From an uncultured Candidatus Udaeobacter sp. (GTDB lineage Bacteria > Verrucomicrobiota > Verrucomicrobiia > Chthoniobacterales > UBA10450), in contig CATPBS010000084.1 in the NCBI GenBank assembly GCA_955652715.1, forward strand, positions 1 to 8,365: a DNA stretch of 8,365 nucleotides, read 5' to 3'. Under the pieces are notes generated by a model. The model did no database searches. It had not been told where the DNA came from and saw nothing but the letters and a program-made list of their open reading frames with translations. Within the stretch, counting starts at the first letter, position 1. Each line of letters opens with the position of its first letter. Positions 1 to 6,785 of the stretch are shown in pieces. A program made the position numbers and the translations under genes.

Positions 1-1572
1 ATGCATGGCACGATAATGATTTTTGCTGGAGTGGTGCCGCTTGCCTTCGCTGCTTTCGGAAACTTTGTCGTGCCGCTGCAAATCGGCGCGCCGGACATGA
101 CGTTCCCAAAAGTGAACGCGGCAAGTTTTTGGGCATTCGGGGTGGGCGGCGTGATCATGCTCATCAGTTTCTTCGTGCCCGGTGGCGCGGCCAAGAGCGG
201 CTGGACTTCTTACACGCCGCTGGCAGCGTTCGCCGATACGGGGCCCGGACATCATCCGGTGTTTAACGGCCAGACGCTTTGGCTGATCGGTTTTATTTTT
301 TTGATCAGCTCATCGCTGCTTGGCGCGGTAAATTTCATCACGACCATCATTCAATTGCGCGCCAAAGGGCTGACCTGGATGCGGCTGCCGTTCTTCGTGT
401 GGTCGCAATTTGTGACTGCGTTTCTGCTGTTGCTGGCGTTCCCGCCGCTGGAAGCTGCCATCGTCATGCAGTTAATGGATCGAGTTGCGCACACAAGCTT
501 TTTCCTGCCGAGCGGTCTCGTCGTGAACGGCGCACCCGTTTCCATCAGCGGCGGGGGCAGTCCGCTTTTGTGGCAGCACTTGTTCTGGTTCCTCGGGCAT
601 CCCGAGGTTTACGTACTGATTTTGCCTGCTTTCGGAATTGTTGCCGAAATTCTGGCGAACAATTCGCGCAAGCCGCTTTGGGGTTACAAATCGCTGGTCT
701 TTTCCGTGTTGGTGATTGGATTTTTGTCGTTCATCGTGTGGGCCCATCACATGTGGATGACGGGCATGGGCAGCGCAGTCAGCGCGTTTTTCCAGACAAC
801 TACATTGCTGATCTCGATCCCGTCGGTAATCATCTTAAGCGCGTTCTTTATTTCGCTCTGGGGCGGTTCCATTCGCTTCACCGTGCCGATGCTTTTCGCG
901 ACCGCGTTCCTGCCGATGTTTGGAATCGGCGGGCTTACCGGCATTCCGCTGGCTTTTAATTCAGCCGATCTTTATCTGCACGATACCTACTACGTCATCG
1001 CGCATTTCCATTACATCGTTGCGCCTGGCACAATCTTCGGACTTTTCGCCGGTATTTATTATTGGTTCCCGAAAGCCACCGGGCGAAAGATGAACGATTT
1101 CTGGGGAAAAGTGCATTTCTGGCCGACGCTCATCTGCATGAATGTAATTTTTCTTCCGATGTTTTTGCAAGGAATGGGCGGGATGCATCGGCGCTGGTAC
1201 GACGGCGGACAAGGATGGAATGTCGCTACCGAGCACCCCATTTGGGGACTGACCGGGTTCCAGTGGAACACACCGATCTCATGGGCGGCCTGGATCATGG
1301 GCCTCGCTCAAATTCCGTTCATCATTAATTTCTTCTGGAGCATCAGGCACGGTGAAAAAGTGAACGACAATCCATGGGAAGCGACCACGCTGGAGTGGAC
1401 TGCGCCTTCACCACCACCGCACGGGAATTTTGTCCACATTCCGGTTGCTTATCGTGGTCCTTACGAATATAGCCTTCCCGGCCGCGAGCGCGATTTCACG
1501 ATGCAGAACGAACCGGTGGAACCCGCCGAGCGCACTCGCCGCAAGCCTCCCGCCGAACCGGTGCTCGTCTGA
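1..1572 (+). CDS. ctaD: Cytochrome c oxidase subunit I (aa3-type, A1-like), 5'-truncated by the window edge
   Basis: This is the catalytic subunit of the terminal oxidase: it reduces O2 to water at heme a3-CuB and pumps protons across the inner membrane. The frame is open from base 1. The ATG there is internal, because visible His2 aligns with the low-spin heme a ligand (bovine H61), so about 60 or more residues lie upstream. Visible-residue landmarks are D32, N21 and N39 (D-channel), GHPEVY at 199-204 (CuB His200, Glu202, cross-link Tyr204), CuB ligands H249 and H250, H327/D328 (Mg site), H335 (heme a3) and H337 (heme a). The Glu in HPEVY marks an A1-type enzyme. Oddly, the K-channel lysine position (bovine K319) is Ile278 and the bovine S255 position is Ala215. 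The polar C-terminal tail after about residue 450 contains NPWEATTLEW, typical of bacterial subunit I. ctaE starts 8 bp after the stop. Family assignment is certain; the functional meaning of the substitutions is inference. Confidence 0.97.
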   Translation: MHGTIMIFAGVVPLAFAAFGNFVVPLQIGAPDMTFPKVNAASFWAFGVGGVIMLISFFVPGGAAKSGWTSYTPLAAFADTGPGHHPVFNGQTLWLIGFIFLISSSLLGAVNFITTIIQLRAKGLTWMRLPFFVWSQFVTAFLLLLAFPPLEAAIVMQLMDRVAHTSFFLPSGLVVNGAPVSISGGGSPLLWQHLFWFLGHPEVYVLILPAFGIVAEILANNSRKPLWGYKSLVFSVLVIGFLSFIVWAHHMWMTGMGSAVSAFFQTTTLLISIPSVIILSAFFISLWGGSIRFTVPMLFATAFLPMFGIGGLTGIPLAFNSADLYLHDTYYVIAHFHYIVAPGTIFGLFAGIYYWFPKATGRKMNDFWGKVHFWPTLICMNVIFLPMFLQGMGGMHRRWYDGGQGWNVATEHPIWGLTGFQWNTPISWAAWIMGLAQIPFIINFFWSIRHGEKVNDNPWEATTLEWTAPSPPPHGNFVHIPVAYRGPYEYSLPGRERDFTMQNEPVEPAERTRRKPPAEPVLV

Positions 1573-1580
1573 TCGGCGCA

Positions 1581-2438
1581 ATGGAAATTCCGTACACAAT
1601 CTCCACTCGTCCGGACACAGGGCTTTGGAACGCCAAGATAGGAATTTGGCTTTTTCTTGCCTCCGAAGTGATGCTGTTCGGCGGGCTTTTCTCCGCGTAC
1701 ATTTTTCTGCGCATCGATGCAGCGCCGGGGACGTGGCCGCACGGGCTGCTCAACGTTCCGGTTGGCACGATGAACACTGCGATCCTCATCATGTCGTCGG
1801 TCACCGTGGTGCTCGCTTGGGCAGCGCTAAAGATGAGAAGATATCGGGCCTATTGGTGGTACATGCTGGTCACCATCTTGTGCGGCGTGATTTTCTTGAC
1901 CGTCAAACTCGCGTACGAATGGCCGCAGAAGTTCGAGCATTTCGGCGCTTACATTAAACCGGAGGCGCTTTGGAAGTACGAAAAGTATTTGGGGAACCAG
2001 CGGCGCGCTGAAAAAGGACTGGAACCGCGAATCGAGATCACGGGGCATCTGCACAGCGAAAACGCAAAGGAATACGAAGTTGCACTCGATCCGGTGAATG
2101 CCGAGCCAGACAGTCCAGCGATGGACCGGCCGCACTTTTTCCCGCTGCCGGTCACTGACAAAATTGCCACGATCGAGAAGGAAGACGTCGAGCGGGCAAC
2201 GATGTTTTTGCCAACGCACAGTGCTTATTTTGCCAGTTATTTCACCATCACAGGTCTGCACGGGCTGCACGTGCTCGGTGGGGTGCTGGTGTTCACTTAC
2301 ATGTGGCTGCCGGTCAGTAAAAAACTTTACCAGCGTAATCCCGAGCATCTGGCTAATCGCGTAGAGGTAAGCGGTCTTTTCTGGCACTTTGTCGATCTGA
2401 TCTGGATATTTGTATTCCCGCTTTTTTATCTCCTCTAA
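1581..2438 (+). CDS. ctaE: Cytochrome c oxidase subunit III with a large polar insert
   Basis: Subunit III is the membrane subunit that stabilises subunit I and supports proton uptake into the D-channel. The 285-residue product has the five-helix bacterial form. Helix 1 carries the family signature IWLFLASEVMLFGG (22-35) with the conserved Glu29. Further hydrophobic segments lie near 62-82, 92-112, 215-242 and 265-284. The second signature, THSAYFASYFTITGLHGLHV (212-231), is intact. The odd part is residues about 121-208. This long charged stretch lies between the third and fourth helices, where common bacterial homologues of about 200 residues have only a short loop. No motif I know is visible in it. 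Its reading frame is open and flanked by conserved helices, so it is a real insertion and not a frameshift. The gene lies 8 bp after ctaD and 3 bp before ctaF. No clear Shine-Dalgarno is visible, which fits translational coupling. Confidence 0.95.
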   Translation: MEIPYTISTRPDTGLWNAKIGIWLFLASEVMLFGGLFSAYIFLRIDAAPGTWPHGLLNVPVGTMNTAILIMSSVTVVLAWAALKMRRYRAYWWYMLVTILCGVIFLTVKLAYEWPQKFEHFGAYIKPEALWKYEKYLGNQRRAEKGLEPRIEITGHLHSENAKEYEVALDPVNAEPDSPAMDRPHFFPLPVTDKIATIEKEDVERATMFLPTHSAYFASYFTITGLHGLHVLGGVLVFTYMWLPVSKKLYQRNPEHLANRVEVSGLFWHFVDLIWIFVFPLFYLL

Positions 2439-2441
2439 GCC

Positions 2442-2786
2442 ATGAACAACCCGCCTGATATTTCACAAGATCCCAAAGAGTACGAGGAATACGCCCACGG
2501 CGTGCATCAACATGTCATGCGCTATGTTATGGTCGGTATCACGCTGCTGGTATTTACCGGAATCACGGTGGCGCTGTCTTATGTCGATTTTGGTGCGCGC
2601 AAGGCGAACGTTGCCGTGGCCATGCTGGTAGCGACGCTAAAGGCCGGATTGGTGGCGGCAATTTTCATGCACCTTGCCGCGGAAAAACGCCTCATCTACC
2701 GCATCCTCATTTTCACCGGCTTTTTTGTGCTTGGGCTCTTCTGGCTTATATTCTTGGCGTGGTACGACTACCCGATCTTTCGGTAA
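2442..2786 (+). CDS. ctaF: Cytochrome c oxidase subunit IV, prokaryotic type
   Basis: This is a small accessory subunit of the oxidase complex in the inner membrane. The 114-residue protein has a polar N-terminus (1-25) followed by three hydrophobic helices near 27-48, 56-77 and 89-109. The second helix carries the family-like pattern LKAGLVAAIFMHL (66-78), with the Lys, Phe-Met-His and small residues seen in COX4_pro-type proteins. Length and three-helix layout match that family. It follows ctaE by 3 bp, and its TAA is immediately followed by the ATG of the next gene with no intervening base. Position after subunits I and III supports the call, since subunit IV proteins are otherwise weakly conserved. 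Its exact role in assembly or stability is known only loosely for the family. Confidence 0.87.
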   Translation: MNNPPDISQDPKEYEEYAHGVHQHVMRYVMVGITLLVFTGITVALSYVDFGARKANVAVAMLVATLKAGLVAAIFMHLAAEKRLIYRILIFTGFFVLGLFWLIFLAWYDYPIFR

Positions 2787-2996
2787 ATGTCGCTTAAAGC
2801 TTTCCATATTGTTTTCATAATTTTCTCGACGCTGCTCGCGCTCGGAACCGGAGCGTGGTGCGTTTGGGTTGATCTCGTGGAAGGCGCGCCCATTTATCTC
2901 GCCGGCGCGATCGCTTCGTTTGCTGCCGCGATTGTACTGATTGTTTACGGCGTCTGGTTCTACAGGAAAATGAAACGGCTTCGCATCATCACATGA
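2787..2996 (+). CDS. Small two-helix membrane protein of unknown function in the oxidase operon
   Basis: I do not recognise this 69-residue protein. It has two hydrophobic segments, about 5-27 and 36-57, joined by a short acidic loop (DLVEGAP, 29-35). It ends in a basic tail (YRKMKRLR), which by the positive-inside rule places both termini in the cytoplasm. There is no Cys or His pattern suggesting metal binding; the single Cys is C25 in the first helix. The ATG directly abuts the ctaF stop, and its own stop overlaps the next start (ATGA), so it is embedded in the operon and almost certainly translated. It could be an extra small oxidase subunit or an assembly helper. That is inferred from position only. 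Confidence 0.75.
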   Translation: MSLKAFHIVFIIFSTLLALGTGAWCVWVDLVEGAPIYLAGAIASFAAAIVLIVYGVWFYRKMKRLRIIT

Positions 2997-3253
2997 GGGC
3001 GAAAATTTTATCAATTTTGCTTTTGTCGATTCTGTTTGCCACGCACGAAACCCTGGCATGCCCGTTCTGCTACGGCGCGAAAGACGGAAAATCGACCGAG
3101 CACATGGCGATCGCGATCTGGTTTCTGTTCGGCGCAGTCCTCTCCGTCATCGGTGGCATTGGCGCATTCAGTTTTCACTTGTGGCGCCAGGGGCGCATGC
3201 CGGCCGAACCTCACCAGGAGATTACCCAGGAAGATCTGACCAAATATGAATAG
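2993..3253 (+). CDS. Exported or membrane-anchored small protein with a CPFCYG motif, unknown function
   Basis: The 86-residue product has an N-terminal hydrophobic signal-like segment (4-16), then ACPFCYGAKDG with Cys23 and Cys26. A transmembrane helix follows (about 38-62), then a short polar tail rich in Glu and Lys. The likely topology puts the CxxC on the periplasmic side, held next to the membrane. The Cys follows an Ala that could be a signal peptidase I site (TLA|C). The sequence is a poor lipobox, because Thr and not Leu is at -3. I recall similar CPFC proteins beside oxidase genes in Planctomycetes and Verrucomicrobia, but I could not check this. A role in copper handling or thiol redox during CuA assembly is plausible but inferred. 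The start is a 4-bp ATGA overlap with the previous gene, and the 3' end overlaps ctaC by 8 bp. Confidence 0.8.
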   Translation: MRAKILSILLLSILFATHETLACPFCYGAKDGKSTEHMAIAIWFLFGAVLSVIGGIGAFSFHLWRQGRMPAEPHQEITQEDLTKYE

Positions 3254-4100
3254 CCTGGCGCTGATCAATGAATTTCTGGGCCAGCCGCCGAACGCCTCGG
3301 CGCATGGATATCAGATCGACCACATCATCGAGTTCTGCCACTGGTTCATGGCCGCGCTGTTTATTGGGTGGTCGGCATTTTTCATTTTCGTGCTGATCCG
3401 GTTCCGGAAACGCCGGCACCCTGGCGCGGATCACCTGGGCGTGAGGAGCGGCATTTCAACACATCTCGAATTCTCCGTCGTACTGATCGAAGCGGTGCTG
3501 CTCCTCGGCTTTGCTATTCCGCTTTGGGCAAAACGCGTGAATCAGTTTCCGCCAGGCAAAGAGGCGCTCGTTGTTCACGTGGTGGCGCAGCAGTTCAGCT
3601 TCAACTATCACTTGCCTGGGCCGGATGGACAATTTGGCCGCCGCGATGTGGCTTTTGTGAGCAACTCAAATCCGCTTGGCCTTGATCCGAATGATCCGGC
3701 TGGAAAGGACGATATCGTGACGACTGGCGAACTTCACGTGCCGGTGAATCGCCCGGTCATTGCCGAGCTTTCCTCCAAGGACGTGATTCATGATTTCTTT
3801 TTGCCGCACATGCGCATTGCAGGCGATGCGATCCCAGGCTCACTCATTCCAGTTTGGTTCACGCCAATCAAGACCGGGACCTACGAAGTGATTTGCGGCC
3901 AGCTTTGCGGTCTCGGTCATTACGGTATGAAAGGCACGCTCGTGGTCGATACCCCGCAGGATTATCAGGCGTGGCTCAAGGAGCGCGCCGAACTCGCCGG
4001 TGGTGCGCAAAGCGCCGCGCCGCCGGGTGCGCCGTCACCGGCACCTACCCCGGAAAACAAACCACCTCAACCCGCAGCATCGGCGAGTCCCGGCGGATAG
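3246..4100 (+). CDS. ctaC: Cytochrome c oxidase subunit II (CuA), without fused cytochrome c
   Basis: Subunit II accepts electrons from a cytochrome c-type donor at the binuclear CuA centre and passes them to heme a. The 284-residue protein has two helices (about 30-52 and 75-95) and then a periplasmic cupredoxin domain (about 105-240). CuA ligands are all visible: His182 (VIHDFFLP), Cys217, Cys221, His225 and Met228 in CGQLCGLGHYGM. Glu75 aligns with the Glu at the mouth of the K-channel (bovine E62). Three oddities stand out. The CuA-loop Glu (bovine E198) is Gln219. The aromatic run matching bovine W104-Y-W106 reads Phe117-Ser-Phe119. The C-terminal tail (about 244-284) is rich in Ala and Pro, and no heme c motif follows. 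The gene comes after subunits I, III and IV instead of leading the operon as in many bacteria, and it starts inside the end of the CPFC gene. Confidence 0.95.
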   Translation: MNSLALINEFLGQPPNASAHGYQIDHIIEFCHWFMAALFIGWSAFFIFVLIRFRKRRHPGADHLGVRSGISTHLEFSVVLIEAVLLLGFAIPLWAKRVNQFPPGKEALVVHVVAQQFSFNYHLPGPDGQFGRRDVAFVSNSNPLGLDPNDPAGKDDIVTTGELHVPVNRPVIAELSSKDVIHDFFLPHMRIAGDAIPGSLIPVWFTPIKTGTYEVICGQLCGLGHYGMKGTLVVDTPQDYQAWLKERAELAGGAQSAAPPGAPSPAPTPENKPPQPAASASPGG

Positions 4101-4111
4101 TCTTTTCTCCT

Positions 4112-4195
4112 CTGTGGCGGCGCTGTAGTGAGCGCCGGATTATCAATGCGGCAGTCGACGTCAGGAACCTCGGCGGTCGGAGACCGCCGCTACAG
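4112..4195 (+). repeat. REP-like palindromic doublet with inverted CTGTRG ends, overlapping the ctaA start
   Basis: This 84-bp element begins CTGTGGCGGCG (4112-4122) and ends CGCCGCTACAG (4185-4195). The ends are inverted repeats matching at 10 of 11 positions. The left arm folds as a 7-bp stem (4118-4124 with 4131-4137, 6-nt loop). The right arm folds as a perfect 8-bp stem with a 3-nt loop (4171-4178 with 4182-4189). Read on the minus strand, the right arm has a GTAG box 5' of the palindrome, as in classic REP sequences. It resembles the doublets at 6786-6849 and 7313-7378 in overall plan. The right arm lies inside the translated 5' end of ctaA. Confidence 0.7.
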
Positions 4196-5237
4196 TGTTT
4201 GGCTGAACCGTTTCGCGTGGCTCACGTGCGTCGCGACGCTCTTGCTCATTTGCAGCGGCGGAATGGTCACCAGTAAAGGCGTGGGGCTCGCCGTCCCCGA
4301 TTGGCCGACCACATTCGGCTACAACATGTTTCTGTTCCCCGTCTCGAAATGGGTCGGCGGAATATTGTTTGAGCATACGCATCGTCTGATGGGCTCGGCG
4401 GTGGGATTTCTCACGATCATTCTCGCGGCGTGGCTTTGGCTGAGCGAAGATCGGCAATGGGTGCGCAACCTTGGGGTGATCGCGCTCGGGGGCGTGATCT
4501 TGCAGGGAATTCTCGGCGGGCTTCGCGTCACCATGATGAAGGATGAAATCGGGATCTTTCACGCCTGCATAGCGCAGGCATTTCTCGGGCTTGTGGTGGT
4601 GATTGCGTTGGCGACGACACAATTTTGGCGGGCGCTCGCACATCAGCGGCTCGATTCACAAAAGTTCGCGCCGATCAAGACGCTCGCGATTGCAATCACA
4701 ATCGCGATTTACGTGCAGCTTGGTCTCGGAGCGACGATGCGCCATCAACACCGCGACTTGGCGATACTCGATTTTCCCACTGCAAACGGCGCGTGGATTC
4801 CTGATACAAGCGCGGCCGAACTGGCAAAGATCAACCAATGGCGGGATGCCCGGGCCTTGTCGGATGTGACTGCATTCCAAATCTGGTTGCAAATGGCGCA
4901 CCGCTTTCTCGCGTTCATGATCGCCATTGCTGTAGTTGCGTTTTGTGTTCGCATCTGGAGGGATGCGGCTCGCTTTGCTGCGCTGAAGCGATTGTCGGCC
5001 CTCTGGGTCGCGCTGGTGATTTGCCAGATTGCGCTCGGCGCATGGACGATCTGGAGCAACAAAGCCGCCGACGTCGCCACGGCACATGTCGCGCTCGGCG
5101 CGGTCATGCTATCTTTTGGTGTGAGCATTTCTGCGATTTGCTGGCAAATTTCACAAAGAGAAAACGGTACGGTCGGCGCGCTGCGCCGGCAAAACGCGGC
5201 AGCGCGGCGTCCTTACCACGGGGAACAACTCGCGTGA
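4146..5237 (+). CDS. ctaA: Heme A synthase, COX15/CtaA family
   Basis: CtaA is an integral membrane enzyme that oxidises the C8 methyl of heme O to a formyl, giving the heme A used by subunit I. The product is 363 residues from ATG 4146, with a possible GTG start at 4128 adding 6 residues. I prefer 4146 because a weak GGA (4137-4139) precedes it at normal spacing. From 4146, landmarks are SGGMVTSKGVGLAVPDWP (37-54), EHTHRL (76-81), the heme-ligand region FHACIAQ (138-144), a second-half MAHRF (250-254) and AHVALG (293-298). This gives the paired His residues and the two four-helix halves expected of the family. The first 17 or so residues before WLNRFAWL are encoded partly by the palindromic repeat and look non-homologous. 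The polar C-terminal tail carries another hairpin. The stop overlaps the ctaB GTG start by 4 bp. Confidence 0.93.
   Translation: MRQSTSGTSAVGDRRYSVWLNRFAWLTCVATLLLICSGGMVTSKGVGLAVPDWPTTFGYNMFLFPVSKWVGGILFEHTHRLMGSAVGFLTIILAAWLWLSEDRQWVRNLGVIALGGVILQGILGGLRVTMMKDEIGIFHACIAQAFLGLVVVIALATTQFWRALAHQRLDSQKFAPIKTLAIAITIAIYVQLGLGATMRHQHRDLAILDFPTANGAWIPDTSAAELAKINQWRDARALSDVTAFQIWLQMAHRFLAFMIAIAVVAFCVRIWRDAARFAALKRLSALWVALVICQIALGAWTIWSNKAADVATAHVALGAVMLSFGVSISAICWQISQRENGTVGALRRQNAAARRPYHGEQLA
5177..5206 (+). repeat. Inverted repeat (8-bp arms) inside the 3' end of ctaA
   Basis: CGCGCTGC (5177-5184) and GCAGCGCG (5199-5206) are perfect inverted arms around a 14-nt loop that contains a short A run. 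The hairpin lies in codons for the poorly conserved, Arg- and Ala-rich C-terminal tail of CtaA, just before the ctaB start at 5234. It may be another repeat captured by the coding sequence, or GC-rich chance. No T-tract follows, so a terminator is unlikely. Confidence 0.35.
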
Positions 5238-6133
5238 AAACGGCCGCGCTTGAAAATGTGAATCTTGCGCCGTCGCGCAATGGTGTCGTTGCCGATCTCG
5301 CCGAGCTCGTCAAGGCGCGTTTAACGCTGCTTGTTTTGCTTACGACCGCAGTTGGTTTTTATCTCGGATCGGAATCGCCCATCGAGTACATGGCACTCTT
5401 TCATGTTGTGTTCGGAACAGCGGCGGCAGCAGCAGGGGCAGCGGCCCTCAATCAATGGTGGGAACGCAGCGCCGACGCACTGATGCGCCGCACCAAAATG
5501 CGTCCGATACCGGCGGGTCGAATGCGGCCGGTGCAAGCACTGGCGCTTGGCGTCGTTCTTTCCGTTTTTGGAGTCGGATATCTGGCTCTTGTCTGCAATC
5601 TGCTTAGCGCCGCGCTGACAGCGATCACGATCGCGATTTACATTTTTGCCTACACTCCGCTCAAGCGCACGAGCACCGCGAACACGGCCGTGGGCGCGAT
5701 TCCGGGTGCGATCCCACCGATGATCGGCTGGGCAGCTGCGCGCGGAAGCATTGGCGCGGGAGCGTGGGGTCTCTTTGCGATCGTCTTTTTGTGGCAATTG
5801 CCGCATTTCTTCGCCATCGCATGGATGTACCGCGAAGATTATTCGCGCGCCGGCTTCCGCATGATTTCGAGCGATGACCGCAGCGGCGAGCGCAGCGCGA
5901 GCCAGAGCGTCTTTTTCTGCATCCTGCTCCTGGTGATAGCGGGTCTGCCGACTTTTCTTGGCATGGCCAATTTTGTTTATCTTGCAATCGAGCTTTTGCT
6001 CGGCGGTCTGTTCGTCGCCGTTGCGATGCGCTTTCTACGGATGCGCACTCCGAGCGCAGCCCGTTCATTGTTCATCGCATCAATCATTTATCTTCCGTTG
6101 CTACTGGGCACGCTCGTCCTGACGAAATCATGA
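5234..6133 (+). CDS. ctaB: Protoheme IX farnesyltransferase (heme O synthase)
   Basis: CtaB is a UbiA-family membrane prenyltransferase that adds farnesyl from farnesyl diphosphate to heme B, making heme O, the substrate of CtaA. The GTG start at 5234 overlaps the ctaA stop (GTGA). It gives 299 residues, the usual size, and places the conserved LVKARLTLLVLLTTAVGF at 25-42. The frame is open further upstream, but that stretch is antisense-free shadow inside ctaA and not homologous. The first Asp-rich active-site motif is NQWWERSADALMRRTKMRP (73-91: Asn73, Asp81, Arg86-Thr87, Arg90). The second lies at YREDYSRAGFRM (179-190). TPLKRTSTANTAVGAIPGAI (141-160) is also typical. Several hydrophobic helices span the rest. 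The stop overlaps the sco ATG by 4 bp (ATGA), so its product level is probably tied to the chaperone. Confidence 0.95.
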   Translation: MKTAALENVNLAPSRNGVVADLAELVKARLTLLVLLTTAVGFYLGSESPIEYMALFHVVFGTAAAAAGAAALNQWWERSADALMRRTKMRPIPAGRMRPVQALALGVVLSVFGVGYLALVCNLLSAALTAITIAIYIFAYTPLKRTSTANTAVGAIPGAIPPMIGWAAARGSIGAGAWGLFAIVFLWQLPHFFAIAWMYREDYSRAGFRMISSDDRSGERSASQSVFFCILLLVIAGLPTFLGMANFVYLAIELLLGGLFVAVAMRFLRMRTPSAARSLFIASIIYLPLLLGTLVLTKS

Positions 6134-6783
6134 ACACAACTTTTGTGACAACAGATCGTGCGCCGGCGCGGAGCGGCATCGCTTGGAAAGTGACGCTGAT
6201 CCTGATCCCGCTGATCACGCTCGGACTTTTGCTTTGGCTACGTCAACTGGAAGTGGACGCCCTTCGGCAGCGCACTGTTTCCTCATACGGCAGTGTGCCT
6301 TCCTTTCAGTTCGTCAATCAGAATGGGCAGCCGTTCGGTTCGGCGCAGCTAGCCGGCAAAATCTGGATCGCCGATTTTATTTACACGACGTGTCCCGGAC
6401 CGTGCCCGATGATCAGCAGCCGGATGAGCGAGCTGCAAAAGCCGCTGGAAAAAACTGATGTGCACCTGGTTTCGTTCAGTGTCGATCCGGAGAAAGACAC
6501 CCCGGAAGTTCTGCGCACCTACGCGGAGAGATTGCAGGCTGAGCCGGGCCGCTGGGATTTTCTCACCGGACCAAAATCTGAGATCTACAAACTTTCCCAT
6601 GACGGCTTCAAACTTGCGATATCCGACGGCAGCGACGCTCAGCGAATTCCCGTGCACAGCACACGGATGGTGCTGGTCGATCGGCGTGGTGACATCCGTG
6701 GCTACTATGATGCGCCCGAAGCGGACGCGATAACAAAACTGGTCGCTGACACCACGCACCTCTTGCGCGAGCAACCGAAGTGA
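6130..6783 (+). CDS. SCO1/SenC-type copper chaperone for CuA assembly
   Basis: This is a membrane-anchored thioredoxin-fold protein of the Sco family, which supplies copper to, or reduces the cysteines of, subunit II CuA. The 217-residue product has one N-terminal anchor helix (about 19-37) and then a periplasmic domain. The copper and redox site is visible: TTCPGPCPM with Cys88 and Cys92 (CxxxC), and the distal His166 in PVHSTRMVLVD. The SVDPEKDTP motif (117-125) is also typical. Length and layout are normal. It starts in an ATGA overlap with ctaB and appears to be the last gene of the operon. A repeat doublet begins 2 bp after its stop, with no T-tract terminator visible. No Cox11- or CtaG-type CuB chaperone is present in the window. 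Confidence 0.93.
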   Translation: MNTTFVTTDRAPARSGIAWKVTLILIPLITLGLLLWLRQLEVDALRQRTVSSYGSVPSFQFVNQNGQPFGSAQLAGKIWIADFIYTTCPGPCPMISSRMSELQKPLEKTDVHLVSFSVDPEKDTPEVLRTYAERLQAEPGRWDFLTGPKSEIYKLSHDGFKLAISDGSDAQRIPVHSTRMVLVDRRGDIRGYYDAPEADAITKLVADTTHLLREQPK

Positions 6784-6785
6784 AT

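Noticed and set aside
1..3. ATG at base 1 as the true start of ctaD
   Set aside because: The following His aligns with the heme a ligand in the second helix of subunit I, so the first helix and start must lie upstream of the window.
279..959. 226-codon open frame inside ctaD
   Set aside because: It overlaps conserved subunit I sequence in another frame, has an Arg/Ala-rich shadow composition and no recognisable motif.
1827..2387. 186-codon minus-strand open frame opposite ctaE
   Set aside because: It is antisense to a well-supported gene with conserved signatures and shows no domain of its own.
4838..5233. Long N-terminal extension of the ctaB frame
   Set aside because: It runs through conserved ctaA coding sequence. 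The GTG at 5234 gives normal CtaB length and a GTGA overlap.
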